Origin: Burkholderiales bacterium
GTDB lineage: Bacteria; Pseudomonadota; Gammaproteobacteria; Burkholderiales; CAIKXV01
NCBI GenBank assembly: GCA_014379045.1
Contig: JACMMK010000234.1
Coordinates: forward strand, 1-6,608
Reading direction: 5' to 3'
DNA length: 6,608 nt
Positions 1-6,608 of the stretch are shown in pieces; position 1 is the first letter of the stretch, and every line of letters begins with the position of its first letter. The notes below the pieces were generated by a model. It had not been told where the DNA came from. It did no database searches and saw nothing but the letters and a program-made list of their open reading frames with translations. The position numbers and the translations under genes were made by a program.

Positions 1-1
1 C

Positions 2-772
2 GCGCTGACGTTACCCGACTACACCTATCTCGGCGAGCTCATGAAAGTCATCGATGTCGAGGGGCTGCATGCGGCGCGCGAGGCGGTCGTGCAGCAGCTC
101 GCGTGCGCGCACCACGCAGCGCTGCAGCAGGTGTACGAGTCGAATCAGACGCCGGGACCGTACAGCCATGACGGCGCGTCGGTCGGCAAGCGCGCGCTGA
201 AGAACATCTGCCTCGGTTACCTGTCGCGCACCGGCGAGCCCGATGCCCTGGCGCTCGCGCTCGCGCAGTTCGATGCGGCCAACAACATGACCGATCAGAT
301 CGCGGCGCTGTCGTGCATCGTCGAGACGCCTGGTGCGGCGCGCCAGAACGCGCTCGGTACGTTCTACGCGCACTGGAAGGCCGACCCGCTGGTGATCGAC
401 AAGTGGCTGGCACTGCAGGCGCGCTCGGAAGCGCCCGATGCGCTGACGCAGGTGCGCTCGCTGATGGAGCATCCCGCGTATGACGGGCGCAATCCCAATC
501 GCATCCGTGCGCTGATCGGCGCGTTCTGTCACGGCAACCCGTTGCGCTTCCATGAGGCCGACGGGTCGGGCTATGCGTTCCTGCGCGAGCAGGTGTTGCG
601 GCTCGACCGACAGAACCCGCAGGTGGCCTCGCGCATGCTCGGTGCGCTCAACCGCTGGCGCAAGTACGACGCCGGGCGCCAGGCGTTGATGCGCGGCGAA
701 CTCGAGACGATCGTGGCCCAGGGTGAGCTGTCGAAGGACGTGTTCGAGGTCGCGACCAAGGCGCTCGCCTGA
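2..772 (+). CDS. pepN: Aminopeptidase N (M1 family), C-terminal part only
   Basis: This is the 3' end of a gene that begins left of the window; the frame is open from base 2 and gives 256 residues before the TGA at 770-772. PepN is a cytoplasmic zinc aminopeptidase that removes N-terminal residues from peptides late in protein turnover. The fragment covers only the C-terminal helical domain, so the catalytic GAMEN and HEXXH motifs lie outside. Recognition rests on family-typical stretches recalled from enterobacterial PepN: NMTDQIAAL, FHEADGSGYAFL, then RQNPQVASRM followed by a KYDAGRQ segment, and an end in TKALA. An ATG at 41 is internal to the domain and is not the real start. The normal PepN C-terminus is intact, so the gene is truncated only by the window edge. 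It is followed in the same direction by another aminopeptidase-type gene. Confidence 0.93.
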   Translation, partial: ALTLPDYTYLGELMKVIDVEGLHAAREAVVQQLACAHHAALQQVYESNQTPGPYSHDGASVGKRALKNICLGYLSRTGEPDALALALAQFDAANNMTDQIAALSCIVETPGAARQNALGTFYAHWKADPLVIDKWLALQARSEAPDALTQVRSLMEHPAYDGRNPNRIRALIGAFCHGNPLRFHEADGSGYAFLREQVLRLDRQNPQVASRMLGALNRWRKYDAGRQALMRGELETIVAQGELSKDVFEVATKALA

Positions 773-775
773 TCG

Positions 776-883
776 ATGAAGCGCGACACGACGGCGCCAT
801 CCCGAACTCGATGACGCCCGACGCCCCCGCCCCTGCGCTGACGGCTGCGCTGTGATGACCGACCGATGACGACCGAACGATGA
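776..883 (+). other. Chain of overlapping micro-ORFs in the pepN-M61 gap
   Basis: Three bases after the pepN stop, an ATG at 776 opens a 12-codon frame whose TGA (812-814) overlaps the next ATG (811) as ATGA. That second frame has 14 codons and ends at 853-855, sharing one base with an ATG at 855 (TGATG). The third frame, MTDR, stops at 867-869, overlapping the ATG at 866. The fourth, MTTER, stops at 881-883, overlapping the M61 start at 880. The hexamer CGATGA occurs at 774, 809, 864 and 878. None of these frames has a clear Shine-Dalgarno sequence and the peptides resemble no known product. The layout could allow ribosomes to stop and restart from pepN to the M61 gene. It could also be chance in sequence rich in CGATGA. 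The arrangement is directly visible; a role is inference. Confidence 0.3.
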
Positions 884-2715
884 AGGCCGGCTCCGAAGCG
901 TTGCACTACACGATCGTTCCGCGCTGCCCGGCCGCGCACCGGTTCGAAGTGACGCTGTCGATCGACGACCCCGATCCCGACGGACAGCTGCTGCGGCTGC
1001 CGGTGTGGGTACCGGGGAGCTACCTCATCCGCGAGTTCGCGCGCCATGTCGTGAGCATCGCCGCACACGCCGGCGACGAGTCGGTAGCGCTCGAGAAGAT
1101 CGACAAGCACACGTGGCGCTGTGCACCGTGTACCGGCGTGCTGCGCGTGACCTGCGACATCTACGCCTGGGATCTCTCGGTGCGCGCCGCGCATCTCGAT
1201 TCGACGCATGCCTACTTCAACGGCAGCTCGGTGTTTCTCGCGGTGGTCGGACGCGAGCACGAACCGTGCACCGTCGACATCGAGCCACCACGCGGCGAGG
1301 CCTACCGCCGGTGGCGTGTCGCGACGTCGCTCGAACGCGCCGGCGCGCCCGAGTTCGGGTTCGGGCGGTATCGGGCGTCCGACTACGATGCGCTGATCGA
1401 TCACCCGGTCGAATGCGGCACCTTCGACCTGGTCAGCTTCGATGCGCACGGCGTGCGCCACGATATCGCCGTGACCGGCCGGCATCAGGGCGATCTCGCC
1501 CGTCTGGCTGCCGACTTCGCGCGTGTATGCACGCAGCACATCGACCTGTTCGGCGCGCCACCGCCGTTCGACTACTACCTGTTCCAGATCACCGTCGTTG
1601 GCGAGGGTTACGGCGGGCTCGAGCATCGCAGTTCGACGAGCCTGCTGTGCAGTCGCAACGATCTGCCGCAGCCCGGCCGCCGACAGGGTGGTGAGAAGTA
1701 CCGCACGCTGCTGGGACTGGCCAGTCATGAGTATTTCCACGCCTGGCAGGTCAAGCGCATCAAGCCCGCGGCATTCCAGCCGTACGATCTGAGCACCGAG
1801 GCTTACACCCGGCAACTGTGGGCCTTTGAAGGCATCACTTCGTATTACGACGATCTCGCGCTGGTGCGTTGCGGTCTGATCTCCGCCGACGAATACCTGG
1901 TGCTGCTCGGCGAAACGATGACCCGCGTGCTGCGCGGGAGCGGGCGTTTCAGGCAGTCGGTGGCCGAGTCGAGCTTCGACGCCTGGATCAAGTTCTACCG
2001 CCAGGACGAGAATTCGCCGAACGCCGTGGTCAGCTACTACGCGAAGGGATCGCTCGTCGCGCTCGCGCTCGATCTCATGTTGCGCGAAGCGACCGCCGGC
2101 AAACGCTCGCTCGACGATCTGATGCGCACGCTCTGGCAGGAATACGGGGCGCGCGAAGTCGGCGTGCCCGAAGGCAGGATCGAGGCCCTGGCATCGATGC
2201 TGGCCGAACGTGATCTGAGCCGGTTCTTCGCCACGGCCGTGCACGGCACCGAGGATCTGGCGCTCGCGCCGTTGCTCGAGACGATAGGTGTGTCCCTGCG
2301 CCTTCGTGCGGCGGCGAACGAGGCCGACAAGGGTGGCAGTGCGGGCGCGCCGACGCAGCCCGACGACCCACCGCGTGCGTGGCTCGGGGCGCGGGTAGGC
2401 ACCGACGGCCGGATCGCGGTCGTGCACGACGCGAGTCCCGCGCAGCGCGCGGGGCTGTCGTCTGGCGACCAATTGCTGGCGCTCGATGGCATCCGCTGGT
2501 CGGGAACGGTCGAATCGATGCTCGCCGCCGCCGCGCCGGGACGCGAGATCGCATTGCACGCATTCCGGCGCGACGAACTGTTCGAAGGCCGGATCCTGCT
2601 CGACGACGTGCCGCACGATACGGCGTGGTGTGCGTTCGACGACAAGGCGGACGACGCGGCGACCGACCGCCGTCGTGCCTGGCTCGCCGGCGTGCCCCGG
2701 GCCTGCGTCCCCTAG
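880..2715 (+). CDS. M61-family metallopeptidase (glycyl aminopeptidase type) with C-terminal PDZ domain
   Basis: A 611-residue zinc peptidase of the M61 family, whose characterised member from Sphingomonas removes N-terminal Gly or Ala from peptides. Domains in order: an N-terminal M61_N beta domain (about 7-175) carrying WVPGSYLIREFARHV at 43-57; a catalytic domain with GGLEH at 245-249 and the zinc motif HEYFH at 283-287 (ligands His283 and His287, general base Glu284), followed by WAFEG, whose Glu317 is the likely third zinc ligand; a helical region to about 480; a polar linker (about 480-498); and a PDZ domain (about 499-575) beginning RAWLGARV. No signal peptide is visible, so the enzyme is probably cytoplasmic. 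The ATG at 880 is the first start after an in-frame stop at 856-858 and puts the HYTI segment at the usual distance from the N-terminus. There is no recognisable Shine-Dalgarno sequence, but the start overlaps the stop of an upstream micro-ORF. Family assignment is strong; the exact substrate is not known. Confidence 0.93.
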   Translation: MKAGSEALHYTIVPRCPAAHRFEVTLSIDDPDPDGQLLRLPVWVPGSYLIREFARHVVSIAAHAGDESVALEKIDKHTWRCAPCTGVLRVTCDIYAWDLSVRAAHLDSTHAYFNGSSVFLAVVGREHEPCTVDIEPPRGEAYRRWRVATSLERAGAPEFGFGRYRASDYDALIDHPVECGTFDLVSFDAHGVRHDIAVTGRHQGDLARLAADFARVCTQHIDLFGAPPPFDYYLFQITVVGEGYGGLEHRSSTSLLCSRNDLPQPGRRQGGEKYRTLLGLASHEYFHAWQVKRIKPAAFQPYDLSTEAYTRQLWAFEGITSYYDDLALVRCGLISADEYLVLLGETMTRVLRGSGRFRQSVAESSFDAWIKFYRQDENSPNAVVSYYAKGSLVALALDLMLREATAGKRSLDDLMRTLWQEYGAREVGVPEGRIEALASMLAERDLSRFFATAVHGTEDLALAPLLETIGVSLRLRAAANEADKGGSAGAPTQPDDPPRAWLGARVGTDGRIAVVHDASPAQRAGLSSGDQLLALDGIRWSGTVESMLAAAAPGREIALHAFRRDELFEGRILLDDVPHDTAWCAFDDKADDAATDRRRAWLAGVPRACVP

Positions 2716-2720
2716 CGCCG

Positions 2721-3815
2721 ATGGACGTCGACCGTCGTCTGCGCGAGAACCGCGCGTTGCGCGCGCGGCTCGATGCGCTGCTCACCGATGGTCGACGCAA
2801 CGAACAGATCTTCGACCGGCATCGCAAGATCGAAGTCGGACTGATGGAGGGGTCGACCTTTCCCGAACTGTTCGACATGCTGTTCAACGAATTCCGGCGC
2901 ATCAACGACTACGACGCGGTGACCCTTGCGCTGTGCGACCCGGATCACGATCTGCGCCGGCTGTTCAAATCGATCGAGATCGAGGTCGACGATCATCCCG
3001 ACCTGATTCTGCTCGACGGGTTCTCCGAACTGTTTCGTGCGCTTGCGTGGGCGGGCAGCCCGTCGCTCGGCGCATTCGTCAAGCCGATCCACAACGTGCT
3101 GTTTCCGTTCGAGACGACGCGCCCGCAAAGTGTGGCGATCGTGCCGCTGAAGCGTCGCGGCATCCTGATCGGCAGCGTCAACCTCGGCAGCCGCGATCTG
3201 GCGCGCTTCGCCTCGGGCATGGCGACCGACTTCGTCGAACGTCTCGCCGGCATCATCGCGATCTGCTTCGAGAACGTCGCCAACCACGAGCGGCTCAAAC
3301 ACGTGAGCCTGACCGACCCGCTGACCGGCGTGCACAACCGGCGCTACTTCGATCAGCGCCTGCGCGAAGAGGCCGATCGCGCACGGCGCTCGCGCCGACC
3401 GATCTCGTGCCTGTTCGTCGACATCGACCGCTTCAAGTCGATCAACGACCGCTACGGTCATCCGGTCGGCGACGAGGTGTTGCGTGGCGTTGCAGCGCGC
3501 ATCAAGGGCGAACTGAGATTGTCGGACACGCTCGGACGCTACGGCGGTGAGGAGTTCGCCGCGGTACTCGCCGACACCGATGCGTCGACGGCGATGACGA
3601 TCGCCGAGCGGGTGCGGGCAGGGATCGAGGGCGCGCCGTTCGACGATACGAAGGGCGCAGACATTCCGGTGACAGTATCCGTGGGCACCGCCACTGCATT
3701 ACCGGAACACTTCGACAATGCCGCCGCACTCGCCACCCAACTCGTCGGCCGTGCCGACCACGCGCTCTATCGCGCGAAACAGGAGGGGCGCAACTGCGTG
3801 CGCGCCGCCGAGTGA
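2721..3815 (+). CDS. Diguanylate cyclase: DUF484/GAF-like sensor domain plus GGDEF domain
   Basis: A 364-residue soluble enzyme predicted to make c-di-GMP from two GTP. Residues 1-35 form a charged helix or coiled coil (RRLRENRALRARL) typical of the start of DUF484 proteins. Residues 36-185 look like the following GAF-like sensor fold, with SVAIVPLKRRGILIGSVNLG at 137-156. The GGDEF domain starts at SLTDPLTGVHNRRYF (196-210). DIDRFK at 234-239 supplies metal-binding Asp234, with Asn242 and Asp251 in the guanine-binding region. The active-site loop is GGEEF (275-279). RLSD at 266-269 lies exactly five residues before it, giving a complete RxxD product-inhibition site. The end, ADHALYRAKQEGRN, is canonical. 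No membrane segment is seen. The ATG at 2721 lies 5 bases after the M61 stop without a Shine-Dalgarno sequence, so translational coupling is likely. The frame stays open further upstream, but the DUF484 helix starts at this ATG. The sensed signal is unknown. Confidence 0.93.
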   Translation: MDVDRRLRENRALRARLDALLTDGRRNEQIFDRHRKIEVGLMEGSTFPELFDMLFNEFRRINDYDAVTLALCDPDHDLRRLFKSIEIEVDDHPDLILLDGFSELFRALAWAGSPSLGAFVKPIHNVLFPFETTRPQSVAIVPLKRRGILIGSVNLGSRDLARFASGMATDFVERLAGIIAICFENVANHERLKHVSLTDPLTGVHNRRYFDQRLREEADRARRSRRPISCLFVDIDRFKSINDRYGHPVGDEVLRGVAARIKGELRLSDTLGRYGGEEFAAVLADTDASTAMTIAERVRAGIEGAPFDDTKGADIPVTVSVGTATALPEHFDNAAALATQLVGRADHALYRAKQEGRNCVRAAE

Positions 3816-3851
3816 GCTTCGACTGGCACGACAGCGTCGGGCCTTTGTCCG

Positions 3852-5045
3852 TCAGGACGCAGTAGGTACGCGCAGTCTGCGCATCGGTGCGATCCATGCG
3901 ATCGCGATCAGCACGGCCGCGATGAACGGCAACGAGCCGTAGTTGATCGCGTGCCAGCCCCAGCCCTCGTGCGACAGCATCGCGCCGGAGACGAGCGAAG
4001 TCACGGCCATGGTCGCGAACGTGATGAAGTCGTGCATCGATTGCGTTTTCTCTCGCTCGGCCGGCAGATAGGTCTCGGTCAGCAGCGCCGAGCCGCCGGT
4101 GAAGAGAAAGTTCCAGCCCACGCCGAGGATCAGCAGCGCCGACCAGAAGTGCGTGACACTGTCACCCGACAGTGCGATGCCGATGCACACCAGGTTGAGC
4201 ATCGCTCCCGCCACCATGACCGGCAGCAGTCCGAAGCGCGTGATCAGGTGGCCGGTGAAGAACGACGGCGCGAACATGCCGATCAGGTGCCACTCGAGCA
4301 CGAACGCCATGCTGCCGAATTCGTAGTCGTGATGGTGCATCGCCAACGGGGTGGCGACCATCAGCAGATTCATCACACCGTAGCCGACGGCCGACGCGGT
4401 GACCGCGACGATGAACGCCGGCTGGCGCATGATCTCGCCGATCGGGCGCCCCGGTTCGGCGCGCTCGGCCACCGTCAGCGGGGGTATCTGCAACGGTCGC
4501 AGCACCAGCAGCGTCAGCATCGAGAGCAGGCTGATGACGAGAAAGGGTGCGCCGAACTCGAGCCCGGTCCACAGGTCCTTCGTCCAGTTCGCGAGGTTGG
4601 GCCCGAGTATGCCGCCGACGATGCCACCGGCGAGCACCAGCGAGATCGCCTTCGCCTTGAACTCTTTCGGCGCGGCGTCGGCAGCAGCGAACCGGTAGGC
4701 GCGTCCGAACGCGACGAACACGCCGAGGATCGCTGTGCCCAGGCACAACACCCAGAAACTTTCGAGCCATAGCGCCAGAGCGCACACGACCCCGCCGCCA
4801 ATGCCGAACAGCGCACCGAACGAAAAGCCGGTGCGCCGGCCGAAGCGCTTCATGAACGTGCCCGACGGCAGCGTCGCCAGCGCCGAGCCGATCACGTAGA
4901 CGGTGATCGGCAGCGTCGCCCAGGTCTTGTCGGTCGCGAGCGCGTAGCCCGAGAGCCCGGCGATGGCGATCAGCATCGACATCTTCACCTGGGTGATCGC
5001 CTGACACCCGGCGAGCACTACGACGTTCTTCTTCGAGGTATCCAT
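3852..5045 (-). CDS. Major facilitator superfamily transporter, substrate unknown
   Basis: A 397-residue inner-membrane protein with about 12 hydrophobic segments in two halves separated by a polar loop (about 184-206), the normal MFS layout. A motif A-like loop between TM2 and TM3 reads SGTFMKRFGRR (61-71); it lacks the usual Asp. A second copy (GHLITRFG, 265-272) follows TM8. A GGILGPN segment (144-150) sits where the TM5 glycine motif is expected. EWHLIGMFAPSFFTG (251-265) is a conserved block in one group of bacterial MFS proteins; a distant link to RfnT-like riboflavin carriers is possible but unproven. Start choice: the ATG at 5045 has a weak GAG 8 bases upstream; a GTG at 5069 would add eight residues (total 405) that are polar and untypical. 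The gene ends 36 bases from the convergent cyclase gene and is divergent from the next transporter. Transport direction cannot be told from sequence. Confidence 0.88.
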   Translation of the reverse strand: MDTSKKNVVVLAGCQAITQVKMSMLIAIAGLSGYALATDKTWATLPITVYVIGSALATLPSGTFMKRFGRRTGFSFGALFGIGGGVVCALALWLESFWVLCLGTAILGVFVAFGRAYRFAAADAAPKEFKAKAISLVLAGGIVGGILGPNLANWTKDLWTGLEFGAPFLVISLLSMLTLLVLRPLQIPPLTVAERAEPGRPIGEIMRQPAFIVAVTASAVGYGVMNLLMVATPLAMHHHDYEFGSMAFVLEWHLIGMFAPSFFTGHLITRFGLLPVMVAGAMLNLVCIGIALSGDSVTHFWSALLILGVGWNFLFTGGSALLTETYLPAEREKTQSMHDFITFATMAVTSLVSGAMLSHEGWGWHAINYGSLPFIAAVLIAIAWIAPMRRLRVPTAS

Positions 5046-5058
5046 CGTTCGATCTCGG

Positions 5059-5088
5059 TTCGACTCCACGTGAGTTTACTCGCATAAT
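5059..5088 (+). promoter_or_regulatory. Possible promoter and operator patch in the divergent transporter intergenic region
   Basis: The 207 bases between the two transporter starts are GC-rich except for a short patch around 5071-5098. On the + strand, TTCGAC (5059-5064), 18 bases and CATAAT (5083-5088) make a weak sigma-70-like pair facing the plus-strand transporter. Inside it lie alternating quartets: ACTC (5063-5066), GAGT (5072-5075) and ACTC (5078-5081), so GAGT can pair with either neighbour, and a CACGTG palindrome occupies 5067-5072. This would suit a repressor site overlapping a promoter, but the elements are short and could be chance. It also overlaps the alternative GTG start of the minus-strand transporter. 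No convincing promoter on the minus strand was found. Confidence 0.25.
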
Positions 5089-5252
5089 GCAGACACTTTG
5101 CGGCCTGTCGCCCGTTGCCGGGGCTGACTTCGCCGCCTCACTTCGAGCTTGACTCAGCGTCCGACCTCGGGGTGATCCCGGGGCTGGACGGTCGAGCCGA
5201 CGCTGCGGTGTCGTTCGCCGCGCAGGACCGTCGCCTTGTTTCTGCATCGTTC

Positions 5253-6446
5253 ATGACAGCGCCGCCCAGGCCGCTGAAGCTCATCGTTGCGATGAGCGTG
5301 TTCTCCCATATCGGGTACGGGGGCAGCCGCGTCCTGTCGTCGCTGTTCGCGCTGAATCTCGACGCCTCGCCGCTGATGATCGGCGTCGTGGTCTCGCTGT
5401 ACGCGCTGCTGCCGATGTGTCTCGCGGTGTACGCCGGTCAGCTGGTCGATCGCCTCGGCATGCGCCTGCCGCTCGCCTTCGGCGCGTTGATGATCGTGAT
5501 CGGCCTGACGATCCCGTGGGTGAGGCCGAGCATCGGGGCGATCTGCGTGTCGGCATCCATTCTCGGTGTGGGCTTCATGGCCTGGCAGGTGGCCGCGCAG
5601 ACGATGACCGGTTCGCTGAGCGGGCCGGAGAACCGCGCGAGCAATTTCGCGTTCCTCGGCATGGGCTTTTCGCTGTCGGGTCTACTCGGGCCGTTGGTGG
5701 CCGGGTTCTCGATCGACCTGATCGGCTATCGGCCGACCTATCTCGTGCTGGCGGCGCTGCCGCTGGTGGCGCTGATCGGGGTCTGGTGGTTTCCCGGATG
5801 GATCCCGCAGCGACGTTCGTCGCCCAAACGCGGGCCGCGCCCGAGCTCGTTCGACCTGTGGCGGATTCCCGCACTGAAGCGCACGTTCTTCGCCGGCGGG
5901 GTGATCGCGACGGCGTGGGATCTGTTCAACTTCTTCCTGCCGGTCTATGCGCGCTCGATCGGGCATTCAGCGTCTGCCATCGGCATGATCATGGCGACCT
6001 TCGCCTGTGCCACGTTCGTCGTGCGCCTCGTCGCCGCGCGTCTGGCGAAGCGCCATGGCGAGCCGCCGGTGCTGGTCGGTGCGATCTTCGTCACCGCCGT
6101 CGGCTACGCGCTGTTTCCGTTCTTCCAGAGTGCGTGGGCGCTGGCGGCGATCGCGTTCCTGCTGGGCCTGGGCTGCGGCTGTGCGCAGCCGATCTCGATG
6201 ACGCTGATCTACAACCTGTCGCCGAAGGGACGCGCCGGCGAGGGCACCGGCATCCGCGTGATGATCAACCAGCTGACGCATGTGACCATTCCGCTCGCCT
6301 TCGGCGCGGTGGCGAGCGCAGCTGGCTATGTGCCGGTGTTCATCGGCTGCGCGCTGATGCTGTTCGGCGGCGGCGAGTTCTATCGACGCTCCAGCGCGCG
6401 CGCGCCACTGGCCGTACCAGTGCGCCCGCCGATCAATCCGCCTTGA
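5253..6446 (+). CDS. Major facilitator superfamily transporter, possibly efflux type
   Basis: A 397-residue inner-membrane protein with about 12 hydrophobic segments and a polar central loop (about 183-206, rich in Arg, Lys, Pro and Ser). Motif A is canonical: AGQLVDRLGMR at 61-71, with Asp66 and Arg67. GLLGPLVAG (143-151) in TM5 resembles motif C, common in proton-coupled drug exporters; this suggests, but does not prove, efflux. A second-half loop, AARLAKRHGE (261-270), takes the motif A position after TM8. The tail (381-397) is proline-rich and follows the last helix. The ATG at 5253 places TM1 normally. The frame is open back to a TTG at 5115, but that would add 46 mainly polar residues unlike MFS N-termini, so it is rejected. 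No Shine-Dalgarno sequence precedes 5253. The last 14 bases overlap the end of the convergent binding-protein gene. The substrate is unknown. Confidence 0.88.
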   Translation: MTAPPRPLKLIVAMSVFSHIGYGGSRVLSSLFALNLDASPLMIGVVVSLYALLPMCLAVYAGQLVDRLGMRLPLAFGALMIVIGLTIPWVRPSIGAICVSASILGVGFMAWQVAAQTMTGSLSGPENRASNFAFLGMGFSLSGLLGPLVAGFSIDLIGYRPTYLVLAALPLVALIGVWWFPGWIPQRRSSPKRGPRPSSFDLWRIPALKRTFFAGGVIATAWDLFNFFLPVYARSIGHSASAIGMIMATFACATFVVRLVAARLAKRHGEPPVLVGAIFVTAVGYALFPFFQSAWALAAIAFLLGLGCGCAQPISMTLIYNLSPKGRAGEGTGIRVMINQLTHVTIPLAFGAVASAAGYVPVFIGCALMLFGGGEFYRRSSARAPLAVPVRPPINPP

Positions 6447-6608
6447 TGCCTGCTTCCTTCACGAGCTTGGCCATGCGCGCGACCTCGGCGCGCACGAAGG
6501 CCGTGGCCTCCTCGGGCGAGGCGCTCGCGGTGAGTTCGATGCCCAGTTCGCCCAGCCGCGCGCGCAGCTCGGGCGTCTTCACCGCCTGCACGATCACGCC
6601 GTGCACGC
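6433..6608 (-). CDS. Bug/TctC-type tripartite tricarboxylate transporter substrate-binding protein, C-terminal fragment
   Basis: Only the last 57 residues are in the window; the gene starts beyond the right edge (full family members are about 320 residues). The translated tail contains VKTPELRARLGELGIEL, then SPEEATAFVRAEVARMAKLV, and ends KEAGIKAD before the TGA (complement of 6433-6435). This is the characteristic C-terminus of Bug/TctC periplasmic binding proteins: an RLxxLG segment, a SPEE turn, a helix of the form FVRAEVARMAKLV, and an AGIK end. Such proteins capture small carboxylates or other ligands in the periplasm, and many genes stand alone without transporter subunits. The ligand cannot be told from this fragment. 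The gene converges on and overlaps the plus-strand transporter by 14 bases. Confidence 0.88.
   Translation of the reverse strand, partial: VHGVIVQAVKTPELRARLGELGIELTASASPEEATAFVRAEVARMAKLVKEAGIKAD

Noticed and set aside
571..2616. A 681-codon open frame on the minus strand opposite the M61 gene
   Set aside because: It is a composition shadow of GC-rich codon usage: Arg-, Ala- and Gly-rich, with no family resemblance, directly antisense to a strongly supported peptidase gene.
2379..2720. Upstream extension of the cyclase frame into the M61 gene
   Set aside because: The added residues are Arg-rich and out of frame with the PDZ-coding sequence; the DUF484-like helix begins at the ATG at 2721.
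3847..3858. GTCC-GTCA-GGAC hairpin between the convergent cyclase and transporter genes
   Set aside because: The stem has only four pairs, it overlaps the transporter stop codon, and no T-run follows on either strand, so it is too weak to call a terminator.
3951..4772. A 273-codon open frame on the plus strand opposite the minus-strand transporter
   Set aside because: The translation is full of His, Arg, Gln and Asp with no domain pattern, as expected from reading a membrane protein gene backwards.
5118..5186. Nine-base direct repeat CCGGGGCTG at 5118-5126 and 5178-5186
   Set aside because: A short GC-only word repeated once 60 bases apart is expected by chance in this composition.
5115..5252. 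N-terminal extension of the plus-strand transporter from a TTG
   Set aside because: It would add 46 mainly polar residues with no membrane segment or family match ahead of a normally placed TM1.

Overview
The window looks like ordinary chromosomal DNA of a GC-rich proteobacterium, most likely a betaproteobacterium of the Burkholderiales type. The evidence is the uniformly high GC with strong G/C third-position bias, a PepN whose C-terminus resembles the beta/gamma-proteobacterial form, and the tail of a Bug/TctC-type solute-binding protein, a family greatly expanded in that order. The taxonomic call is an inference from protein families, not from a marker gene. I see no rRNA, tRNA, insertion sequence, CRISPR array, phage gene or integrase.

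Left half (positions 1-3815, all + strand). The 3' end of pepN (M1 aminopeptidase N, C-terminal helical domain only) is followed after 107 bases by a complete M61-family metallopeptidase with a C-terminal PDZ domain. After 5 more bases comes a DUF484/GAF-like plus GGDEF diguanylate cyclase with intact active and product-inhibition sites. Spacing and shared direction suggest one transcription unit: two peptide-trimming enzymes and a c-di-GMP synthase. The pepN-M61 gap contains a run of very short reading frames whose stops and starts overlap, reaching from just after the pepN stop to the M61 start codon. Neither the M61 gene nor the cyclase gene has a recognisable Shine-Dalgarno sequence.

Right half (3852-6608). 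Two major facilitator superfamily transporters are transcribed divergently from a 207-base region that holds a small AT-rich patch and a short cluster of dyads. The minus-strand transporter ends 36 bases from the cyclase gene (convergent). The plus-strand transporter overlaps by 14 bases the 3' end of a minus-strand Bug/TctC-type periplasmic binding protein gene that runs off the right edge. Substrates of both transporters and of the binding protein cannot be read from the sequence.

No new defence, mobile or biosynthetic system is visible. The points most worth checking are the overlapping micro-ORF chain before the M61 gene, the tight coupling of a c-di-GMP synthase to a peptidase gene, and the shared control region of the divergent transporters.
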